A DNA stretch of 64,000 nt from Phalacrocorax aristotelis (lineage: Eukaryota > Chordata > Aves > Suliformes > Phalacrocoracidae). The position numbers were made by a program, and so were the translations under genes. Shown here in pieces: positions 33,461-43,959 of this stretch (its first letter is position 1; every line of letters starts with the position of its first letter). The stretch is taken from contig NC_134282.1 in NCBI RefSeq assembly GCF_949628215.1, positions 8,802,223-8,866,222 of the forward strand, written 5' to 3'. The notes beneath the pieces are model-generated. The model saw nothing but the letters and a program-made list of their open reading frames with translations. It was not told the DNA's origin and made no database searches.

Positions 33461-36400
33461 TAGCAATTTAATTTCCTTTCCCTTCGCTAGTGAGGCTCTT
33501 GGTAGCTCAGCATCCCTCCTCTGCCCGTCCTGCCGTGTGTGATCAGGGATGATACAGAAACAACCGACCTAACGCTTTTCTGCAAAATCGCATCAACCCA
33601 CTAGATGGCAAACAACCACTTACAAAAGCCCACAGATGCAGTTGTCTTATATAAACATAGCCACATCAAATTCACCACCGGTAAATACCTAAAGGAATTA
33701 AATGTCTGCTTATAGTTAACCTCAAAGACTCCAGTGAAGCTTGTCCAATAACCACTAGCAAGATATATTACTAATACCTCTTTCACGTACTCGGATCATG
33801 AGCTACAATATGAGCTTCCGCACAGGTCAGATGTCAGCTCCAATGAACAGCAGCGTATTTAGCATCATCTCCTCCTGTCAGGAGTGCTAAAGGTGTCTTT
33901 TCATTGTTTCCACTTTCCCAGTGAGTTACTTTTGGCAACGTGATATATAAACTCTAAGAGGTCATCCTATTCTTCAGTCTAAGCTGCCCTACTCTGTCCA
34001 TAAGGACAGAATTTCACTCTTTACTGCAATCGGTGGGAAAGCTGCCACTGACTCAGAGCTCAGTAGAGATTTCACTTAGATGCTGTAGGAGAAATAATGT
34101 CCCTGACACAGGAGCAGAGATGAAGAGGCAAGGACCTGATGGACCTGATCTTTCCGCTTTGAATCATTCTCTGGGGAGTCAAAAATAGAATAAAAGACCA
34201 CTCGAGGTTAATAAGACACTTGAAAATGCTTTGAAGGCAGAAAAAGCTTGCAAAACCACGAAGAAATGCTTGAACAGTTCACAGGCCATTACAGCAATTC
34301 CTACAGTGAAAGAAGTCCAGCTGCCATGTTTAACTCACCCCCAGCACTACTGCCTCTCTGCTCTATGCCCTCCTCTGTTCGCCAACTGCTACTTTAATAC
34401 TTGGATCCTAGCAGTAATAACAGTTCGTTCAATATGAAAAGCAGCTTTTTATATTATATACACAAAGGGCTCCTCCTCAGGCCAACAAAGCAGTGGATGT
34501 TCTGGCTGCAAAAAACCAGCTGCAGAGCAGGAGAAGGTGTGCAGCCTCGCAGGTAACGCTCACACCCCTTTCAGAGAAGTTCTGAATGGCCCGAGAGTCC
34601 TTTCTGGTAAATCCTGTGTGCGCCCGAGGCCAGGTGTGCTGCTATTGCTAACCTTGCCTTATACTCGTTTTGCACTGATTCACAGTTCAGTAAATACAAA
34701 TATGCAAATGGATGAAGTGGTGAAAGATTTGCCTGATATTTACATGTGATGAAGCATTTCTGTACTGACTATATCTCTGTCTGTAGGGGAAACACCTGGT
34801 GAAACTGCTGGCTGATTGCAGCTCAGTGTTTTCTAGGCTGTGCAGCTGCTCCTCCAGTCATCAGATAATGTTTCGGGGAGATGGCCACCCCCCAGCCCTG
34901 TCCCCCGCAGCAGGATGTGGTCCTGCGGCCTCGGTGCACTTGCTGCCATAGCACGGAGCCTCTCTTGGGCTCACAAACAAGCTTAACAGCCTCACCGTGC
35001 CTGAGGAGCTCAGCCAGGCTCACGGCCATGCTGGGAAAGTCACCTCTCCCTCCTGATGCAGAACAAGGCAGCTGCTGGACTGGATCATCTCGGTGTAGCT
35101 GGACCAGAGCTGCTAATGCAATCTAAAGGGCTCAGCCCGCTAGTTATACTGCTGCTTGCATGGCCCAGGATGAGGACAGCACGTGTGATGCTGGGGTTTG
35201 CAGACTACAAGCGTCACAACTAGTAACAATAAAACCAGACATTGCACTTGCAGCAGCACATGGTGGCTTGTGCGTACTGACACACACTCCTCAGCTTCCC
35301 AGGGCTGTGTGTGCATCGCTCTGCTCCACGACAGCAGGGCAAGCCCTCACCACACAAGCTAACCTCATCTTTCTTTTTCTGTCCTTTAAAGCTGCAGACT
35401 CATGATATAACCCCTAAAAATAATTTAGGTCTTTCCTGGTAATGACAAATACCCTCCTGCATGAACCAGAGCTAAATCTGTCTCTGATGTGTGCCCTTCA
35501 GGATACAGCCTGTTCTTTTGCAGCCCATCCATGCTTGCTTCTGCTCATGCTCTGTGCTAGCGGCTCTGCTGTGGCTTATTCCAGGTTAGCACCCTGACAC
35601 TGTACTTCCCTGTTCATATGCCTACAGCTACCAGCCTGCTTAGCTCTGGTGTATTTCTGGAAACCACATCTGCACACAGAGGAGTGTTGGCACTGAGGAC
35701 TGCACGCGAAGGACAAACTCAGGCACATTCCCAGTTCAGGTCTTTTACTGGCATGAGAACGCAGGGTGCAAGCTGAAGCAAGGGTCTGTGCTGTGACTTT
35801 GGGGAATCCGTCCCGTGCTCAGTGTCGTACTCTCCCATTTGCTATTTTCCTAGTTTTCTTACCTCCAGGTGGAAATACTATCAGACCCACAGTAACTTCC
35901 CCAGGACAGATCTGAGGCAGATGTTTGTATAGGTGTGCATGCACAGCACATCTCTTCTTTAAAGAGTGTGGTGACCACCTGGTGGGGATAACATCAAGCC
36001 TAGCTGTGCATTTGCCCCCATTCCCGCAGGACTGCAGACCCTCCAGGGACAGGCTGCCCTGAGGACGGGAAGAGCAGAGCTTGCTGCCTGCTCCTGCAGC
36101 GTCAGCTCTGCCTGGAGCAGTGGACTGTTAGCTGCAGCATACCCTCAGGGACATGAAATAGCCTGTTTTCTAATGTAATACCCCTCCACATTTTGGGGTA
36201 TTACCTAATAGTGCCGAGTCAAATCCAAGGTATAGCAGAAACCGCCTGCTCCCAGAGCCACTTGGCAGCATAGACATTATGGCATAGCTGTCGCGCATTT
36301 TGGGTAATGATCTATACTAGTGCCAAGCAATTGTTACACCCTCTTGGATCTGTCTGCCTGCATTTTACATGTAACTCCAGCCGCTTGTGACTACATGAGG

Positions 36401-37902
36401 TCCATGACGTACACAAACACGACCAGTGGAAGACCTAAGCCTCCTAAGCTTCTTGCATCCAGCCTGACGAGATGCTGAAGCACAGGGGTCTAGCCTTAAA
36501 GGTCATTATCTTCACATTTTAGCCATTGGGACATTTATAGACACAGACAGGCATGTGTTAAGGCATAAAGCTGCCATGGTTTAAGGCCTCACTGTCCAGC
36601 CAGCTGCTGTCCCCATCCCTCTGACAGGGTTTGGCGCTCACAGAGTCGGAGCTGTTGGACCTAACGTGCATAACCATTTCCACCTCAAGGTGGTGTTGAA
36701 CAGGCCACGGTTCCTCTGCCTCCTACTTATGGGACAGAACCTTCCTCAGAGGAGGAAGGATTGGCCTGTCCTTGCGGTGACAGTCCTGCTGCTGCCAGCC
36801 TTGCCCTTTCTCAGAAGTTGCCTGCTGCAGTTCAAAGGCCAGGGCATTACCTTCGAGTCAGTTGTAGCTGGTCACGTTTATCATGTTCTATTTCTCAAAC
36901 CAGTTTACTTAAGGCACATAACTTGTCTGCAGATGAAATGGGCTCTCGCTGATCTGCATATGACTTCTGCTGCCGTATCATTGTCTGACCATGATACGGT
37001 CTGATAAATCAAATTCCACCTGTGTTTCTTTGAATACCAGTGTGCCTCAATGAGAAAAACTGGCTTGAGTTTTAAATGTGCTGGAAAACAGGTTTGAACT
37101 AGAATGACTTTAAACACGATCTTCAACTTGCAAATGCATCAAACCACTGTTTGCAAATAGGTGAGCTGGTGAACATTAGTCCATAGGAAAAGATAACTGA
37201 TAATATACGGTGAGCATTCTTTATTTAGGCTTATTTTCCAAATGCCTTATACTTCTTTTGATTGAACACCAACCGATCGGTGTGTATTGTGATGGGAAAT
37301 GTGAAGCCCCGAGTCTATAAACTCAAAAAACGAGAGAGAGACAGGCTTCAATTAGCATCCAAATGCTGCAGAGCCTGCATTAGCGTCTTCTGAAAAATCT
37401 ATAAAACACTTCCACAGAAACACAGCTTTACTGAGAAAGAAAAAGGCAACAAATACTGTGGCTTGAGTACAAGATTTGAAGAACACAAATATTCCAGTTC
37501 AGCAGCATATTTTTACATTCTAGATGACAGCATCCTTGAAAAAAGGTTTGTTTTCACACGGGAAATGTTTTAGTCTTTTCTTGACAAAGACTTAAAGCCA
37601 GCCACCAACTATAGCTTCACTGGCGTAAGCAAGAAATGAGTAATGCCAGGAGGAATGCGGAGGAATGTCACTGAAACCAACAGAGTGAGAGATTTAGGGA
37701 GTGGAAGGTAAAGAATCAGTGAACATGAAGCAGAGAAACACTTACATAAAAGGTTGTATTCATAATTACACTTCTGGTTTCACATGAAGTTATTAATGGT
37801 AAAACTGCAGGATATAAGTTATGCTACCAAATTCCTCTTTTTTCTTTCAAAACCAGTGAGTAAGAGTTTAAAGAAGTCACCCTCTGGGAATGGTTTCAAA
37901 TA
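33461..37902. other. Intergenic, no gene seen
   Basis: No gene recognised. A short segment at about 34030-34080 (GGGAAAGCTGCCACTGACTC and GCTCAGTAGAGATTTCAC) looks like another degenerate copy of the near-palindromic amniote repeat at 23875. Confidence 0.4.
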
Positions 37903-37968
37903 ATCATAGAATACCGGAATACCAGGTTGGAAGGGACCTCAAGGATCATCTGGTCCATCCTTTCTTGG
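37903..37968 (-). repeat. CR1 LINE 3' end fragment, minus strand
   Basis: AATCATAGAATACC, ACCAGGTTGGAAGGGACCTC and AAGGATCATCTGGTCCATCC are the reverse complement of a CR1 3' end with an ATTCTATGATT tail. The copy is about 65 bp and is followed by an A run. Confidence 0.85.
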
Positions 37969-40900
37969 CAAAAAAAAAAAAATTCTCACTGTTTCTCTGA
38001 GGTCTTTTTAGAGTCCCAAATTGGAATCTCTATAAATCTTTCATGGAAGTACCTAACTAATTCCTCTTCAAATCATAATTTGACAGAGTAAAACACCACT
38101 TCTCCAGCCTGAGTAAATTACACTGCCAAGTCTTTTGGTGCCAAACTCATTTATATCAATGCAAACCCAGTATTCAACCTGTACTGGAGGTGTCCTATTA
38201 GAGCTGATAACACATATTTTTATCACTGAGATGGCAGATAATTCTAGAGACTCAGTTAATTTCTCAGATTCAGCCTGAAGAATTGAAGTCAATCTCCTAA
38301 GTTATTTGATTTAAAAAAAAAAACAACTTTCTAAAATCTCCAAAGTTAAAAATTAGTTGGATGCAATGTGTGAATTGATCTAACAATAATCTCTGTTCTC
38401 TTAGTGTGGTCTATTTGATATACAGCAGAAACTTTCAGATACCAGCTCTTGTCAAAATATTTTACTGCCTACCTTCCTATCATATTGTTTTCTTACACAC
38501 TGACATCTATCGTTGTTTAAGGAAATTAGACTTTTCTGTTATCAGAGGTTCTTGTTTTTCCAAGCAAATCCCTTCTATTCTGCTACGGTAATTGCATGTT
38601 GCAGTTTGCAGCTCTTTGCTGAGAACCTCTTCCTGTATTATCTTTTGTGAAACATTTGCTGACAAACCTGTAAAATCCTCAGGGGATGTTAGGCACTGAG
38701 GTGGTCTAATTACCCGCCAGGAGAGAGGTTTTAGGATGTCCTAAAACTGCCTTCCCACAAGGCTCACTCAGAAGCCAGGGCTACCTCATTTTCAGCTCGG
38801 CCATCCTCTGCCAGTGCCGTTTATTGGTCAGCCTCAGAGTCTGTAACTGCAGTCAGAAGCCTGGGAGAATGAAAGAGCTTTGCCAGACGATGCAGAAATG
38901 TGCATGTGTGTGGATGCCGAAGGGGCACAGGACAGACACCACAGGTTTGGGAGACATGATAAGCTGCTGTACCCCAGTCCCCGAGTGCATTGGCTTGCTC
39001 AGGTGAGCTGGGGAATGGTTCCCTCCCACAGGGCCGGCAGCGGGGCTCGTGCTTCGGCAGTGCCGCCTGGCAGCCCTGCGCGGCTCAGCGTGGGAGCCTC
39101 AGCAGCTGCAGGCGCTGCGGAAGGTGAGGAAGAATGATTAGGAAAGGCTGGAGGCAACGTGGCATTGATGCCAAATCAACTTGGACACCAGTGTTGCACA
39201 TGCTGTCCATGATTGTAGGCTGTTACGTGTGAACATATGACACCACACACACGTATCGTGGTGTCCTGTTTAATGGTAGTAGCTACCTGCGTATGGTTGA
39301 CTTAAAGCGCTTCCATGAACTGTACAGTTCCAGGCCAAAGGGCACCAGAGAATTAGGCTCGTTAATGCAATCCCATTGATGGTGCCGCTGATCGCCGTTG
39401 CTCTCCAGCAGTGTACCTTGTCCTGGCAACAAAGCAGGAATTTACTATGCTGCTTCGTTAACAGGCTTGTCTCCTGCACACATCTGGGTATGCTTCTGCA
39501 GCAAGGGGACCACTAATGTGAGCACCACCTCCTGTGGATTGTGTTGCAAAATAAAACATTAATGTCACTCCCTGTTCACCAGTGTGGAGACATCAGGTAC
39601 CAGCTCATAGGCTAGTCCAGGCTGTTTGCACTCTTTATTTTTAAACATTCTACAGCAAACCTTTCTGGCATGGCTAAGAATTCCAGCTGTGTAACAGCTG
39701 GGGGGACAATGCATTGCTCAACTTTATTGAATTAAAAAATATACATATGAAAAACATCAAGAATTGTTAAGAAAGGTATGGGGAGGTTGAGCCACCTAAG
39801 GAAAGCAAATACGCTTCTCTTCAGGTTATTAAAACAGCGAAGTGTAACCTGGAAAACCGAAGCAAATTAAAACTAATACACGATGGGTGTGTTAGCGTGT
39901 GTGGAAAAAAAAGGTGGGCAAATTCCACTGCAATGAATTACACCTGCTGCTCGCATGACTCTTGGTTTTCCTTCTTTCCAGCCCATTTGGCACACATTGC
40001 TAACTGCTATGGAAATGGAAAGGGCTGTTTGCCTTCTGCAAATACCAAGGAACCCAGTATTTTCACCTTCAGAGTAATTTGAGGGTTAGAGAACTGAGCC
40101 AACCATGGCAACTTTTTCCCAGCTCTCCTTTTTATTACTATTTCTTTAATCTTCAGTACATTCAATGGACTGTAAATTGTTTTTGACATTGCTTAGTGCT
40201 GGTGTTGTGGGTTCACTGGACTTTTCTTGGCTGTGTTAATGCAACACAGAGAACTGCTGCAGGTTTCTAAAAGACTAGTGATGTTCTGAGTTGGTGGTGG
40301 GAATTTTTGAACCTATGTAAAATTGTTTTTAACATCTCAGTGACTGTTCAGTACATGGCTAAAGGGAGGGAGCTTGCGAAAGGACTGGGAACATAGAGCA
40401 AGCACACTAACCCTTCCAACTAACTAGAACCCCTGCTGAGTCATGATCTTGCAAGTACAGCACCTCCCAATTAAATGCTTTATTTCTATAAAAAGCACTG
40501 TTTGAGTGATAGTTACAGACTGGCTCTCAAACCCCAAACTATAAACGGAAAGGAAGGCTAAAAAGCAAACAGCATGTACTGTGGACTTGCTGATGTTTCT
40601 AAAAGACTTGCTTGTAAAACCAGGGGAGTTTGACTAATCATTGTAACCATGACACAAAATAAGGTGCCGCACCCAGCTACTCCACACGCCATGCTGGCCG
40701 CCCTGAGGAGGAGCACATGCACCTCAGCCTCCTTCAGCAAGGCCATTCCTGTGAAAGCCCGGCAGGTGAGGCTCCTGCACTGAATTTTCTTGTCCCTGAT
40801 TAAAAATCTTGGATTTGTATTTCTCTACAAATGCTTTTATCTTAGGCTCTCTTAGCACAATGAATCCCGGCAGCAGTGAACAACCCTGACCCTTTGCTCA

Positions 40901-41439
40901 ACTGATTATTTTACTGCAACCTGGCCCCACTCCATGGGGATTAGGCAACCTTATGCCCTGTGAGCCCTGTGCTCCCATCAGGTTTGCTCATCCTCAACAA
41001 CCAATGTAGAACAAAAAAAAAGGAAAATCAAATCTTTCCTGTGCCCTCTGCAGCACCGCAACCTTACCCTCCCTGCAAAGCTCTCAGCCTGTCCCACAAG
41101 GTCAAAACTCCACTGAGAAGCCCATCTGACTGACAGGTGTCCCCTGCCCATGCATGAAATTATCGTGGGTAGCTAATAGCAATCCTGTCCCCTCTAGCAG
41201 ATCTTGTGGGCCCTGAGCTTTGTCTTTGAGATACTTCCTTATTTGCAGTCCATAGCGGTTTGGTGAGTTGCTGCTGGATTAATGATCAGACCACTCAGTT
41301 ATTACACACGCTGGCTCATGAGAGAGGGGTTCCAATGCATTGCTGCGAATGTGTGGGACTCCGGGCCCTTCTAGGCTGGGAGAGCATGAATAGAAACCAG
41401 CAGAACGTGCCCAGACGGAAGGGAGCTCAGACGGACTTC
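37969..41439. other. Intergenic, no gene seen
   Basis: Mostly A/T-rich DNA with short homopolymers (A run near 38313). No exon, RNA gene or recognisable repeat is supported. GC content climbs from about 41430 into the orphan CpG island. Confidence 0.45.
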
Positions 41440-42190
41440 TGAGGAGAGGAGGTCCTTGCTCCAGACAAGGCCTGCGCCGGCCGCATCTCCTTCTCCACAC
41501 AGAGGCCTGTGGAGGCGGCGACACCGCCGCGGCACCGGCAGGAAAAGGCGCCGGATCCCCACAGGGCCGCCCCCCCTCCCAGCCCCGTCCTGCCCGCCGG
41601 GGTGATACCCACAGGGCCAGCCCAACCCCGCGGCTGAGGGGGGAGGCTGCCGCCAGGCCCCGCACCGTGCCAGGGGACAGCGCTGTGCCCGGTGGGACAC
41701 CCGCGGACACGGGCGGGTAAGCCGACGGCACCCCACTCCCCCACACAAAATGGCGGACGGGGGCCGGGATGGGGGCTCTGCCACTCAGGCCGAGAGAGCC
41801 AATCAGATTCCCAAGCTGTCTGCCGGGGCGGGATTTTCCTTTCAGTTCGGGTGCAGTTACGACCGCGGGGACGTAGTCCCGGCCCGGGCGTGCGGCCGCG
41901 GAGGGATACGGCCAGCGGGGAGGTGAGGGTGCGGTCGTTCCGAGAAGTGATGCAAGCGGAGGGAATTTCCCGGTCGCGGCGTCGCGGGGCCGTTGCGACA
42001 GCCGGGCGGGCTGAGGGGGTGATGGCGGCGCAGGGAGGCACCGCCCTCACCCAAAGCCGGGGCCGCTTCGCCCTTCTCCTCAGTTAGGGCACCCTGCTGC
42101 TGCCCCGCCGAGCGGCCCGGCCCCAAGAGGGGCCGCTTCCAGCCACTCGCTCAGGAGCGGGGACAGCCGGTGCCGTGGCAGGGTGGGGGC
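41440..42190. promoter_or_regulatory. Orphan CpG island with YY1, NF-Y and two NF-kB sites
   Basis: About 750 bp rich in C, G and CpG, ending 1.5 kb before the CCNL1 start. It contains AAAATGGCGG (YY1 consensus, 41747-41756), GAGCCAATCAG (NF-Y CCAAT box, 41796-41806), and two decamers matching the NF-kB consensus GGGRNWYYCC: GGGATTTTCC (41830-41839) and GGGAATTTCC (41961-41970). An AG|GTGAGG 5' splice-like site is at 41923. I see no protein-coding gene attached. It could be a noncoding RNA promoter, an upstream CCNL1 promoter or an enhancer. Confidence 0.6.
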
Positions 42191-43219
42191 GGCTTCTGCC
42201 AGAACAGCACGCCGATGGCTTCTCTTCCAAATAAAAAACGGGGACGGAGCGGGTGGCTGACCACGATGAAATCCTGGCGCTGTGTTTATGCGGTTTGCAT
42301 GGTTGTAACCAAGTGGTTCATGTTTCGTAAGAATAGTCTTTTTCAAGCAGCGCGTAAGATTGCAATGGAAACCTCTCAGTAGCAACATCCTAACCCACTG
42401 AAACGGCTGTTTCCAGCGCTCAGACAGTCTTACTGGAAATAAACACATCGTATGAGGCACGCCTCGTCATCAGAATCAGCAGAGCTACCATGCAGCCTTT
42501 CATGGCGTAACTGAGAAGTCGTAGCCTGCAAAAATAATGAGTTCTAGCAAGTAAAAGAATAGCGAGCATAGATCACGGCCTGCGTAGCCCCGAGTTTGGC
42601 ATGGCGGGATGGGCCGGTTACGCCCTGAGCAGCCCAGGGAGGGGAGAGGCTCTAGAACTGGCTCCGCCAGCGGTTACCTTGGGTGGTGTGTGTGGTGGGG
42701 CCGGGGGTCCCAACGGCCTCGGGTGACGTGGGGCAGACACGGGGCAACACGGTGGATGGGGGGGCTGCGGCAGCTGCTCGGCGTGGGACTGTTCCCCCGA
42801 CAATGCGCATTTACGTACAATGGCTTCAACTGGTCTAGCTGCTTTAACCTTTTTGTTTCCATTAATAAATGAAGCGGAAGGTAACTTTTTGCTGGAGTAT
42901 GCTTCCAGCCTGGGAATGCGCAGCCCAACTTCTGTCAGTATTGCGCCACAGCCACCCTGTTTACTTTCCTACTGGATTTTATGGATTTTTTTTCTCTCTC
43001 TGTTACATACTCCAAGTGCACGAAGTCCTGTGGCACCTCCAGGCTGAGCTCACACCCAGGGCACCGACCAGTTAACTTACATGGTCTTTAAAAGGCAGTT
43101 TAACCGTTATAATTTCCTTTTCCTCCACTTCTGTGAAGCGTACAGTGGTTTTTGCTGTTTAAAACCTTTTGCAGTGGAAAGTGGTGTTAAAAAAAAAAAA
43201 AAAAGAGTAACGCCAGCCT
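42191..43219. other. Spacer between two CpG islands
   Basis: About 1 kb with no supported coding exon. AATAAA hexamers occur near 42437 and 42864 on the plus strand and could end a transcript from the upstream CpG island. No further evidence for such a transcript is visible. Confidence 0.4.
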
Positions 43220-43674
43220 CCCTGCTCCGTCCCAGGCGCAGTGAGGCCTCGGGCAGCTGTGGTGCGAGCGGTTTCCGCCCCACGGGAGGGAACGCACGCC
43301 TGCAGGGGCCCACGCGTGTCCTCATTTCCTTCCTCCCCAGCCAAAGGGGATCTTCAGGCGGGGGACGGCTCGCCTGGGCGAGGCCCCCTCCCAGGGACGG
43401 GCGGACAGCCGGGGCCGCCTCATCTTCCTGCCGAGGGCCCCGGCGACCGGTACGGGGCGGGTTCAGCCTCCCCGCCGCTGCCGTTTAACAGAGAGAAGCA
43501 CCGACCGGTCCCGCTCCCCGCAGCGGCAGCGGGTTCCCACGGCGCGCGGGGCGGGGCCGGCGGACTTTTTTTTCCCGTGGTGCCGCGCGCAGGCGCCGCG
43601 GTGTGCTGCGTCACGGCGCCGGGCCGCGTTAGTCTGTGCGTGGCCGGCTGCGGGTGCGGACGTACTCCGCCATC
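43220..43674 (+). promoter_or_regulatory. CCNL1: CCNL1 promoter and 5' UTR within a CpG island
   Basis: The CpG island begins near 43220 and runs past exon 1 to about 44330. Close to the likely start are a GC box GGGGCGGGGC (43548-43557) and a CRE/ATF-like TGCGTCAC (43607-43614). There is no TATA box, as expected of a housekeeping-type gene. In intron 1 an AAAATGGCGG YY1 motif (44096) and long G runs (44050-44063) may add control. The exact transcription start is not visible. Confidence 0.65.
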
Positions 43675-43959
43675 ATGGCCTCCTCATCCTCCTCCTCTGC
43701 CGCGCACCCGGCGCCCCCCCCCGCCGCCGCTGCCGCCGCCGCTTCCGCCCCGCCGGCTCCCGCCGCCCCGGGTATCCTCATCGGCGACCGGCTCTACTCG
43801 GAGGTGTCGCTCACCATCGACCACTCGCTGATCCCCGAGGAGCGGCTCTCACCCACTCCCTCCATGCAGGACGGCCTGGACTTGCAGTGCGAGACCGACC
43901 TGCGCATCCTGGGCTGCGAGCTCATCCAGGCGGCCGGCATCCTCCTCCGCCTGCCGCAG
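43675..43959 (+). CDS. CCNL1: CCNL1 exon 1 (coding part)
   Basis: 95 codons from the ATG to LRLPQ, followed by GTGGGT. It holds the low-complexity Ser, Ala and Pro leader, the conserved [18 protein letters not shown] segment and the first helix of the cyclin fold ([14 protein letters not shown]). The exon ends in phase 0. Confidence 0.95.

Noticed and set aside
41427-42087. Long open frames on both strands across the orphan CpG island
   Set aside because: High GC content removes stop codons on all frames. The translations are Arg/Pro/Gly-rich with no domain and overlap one another.
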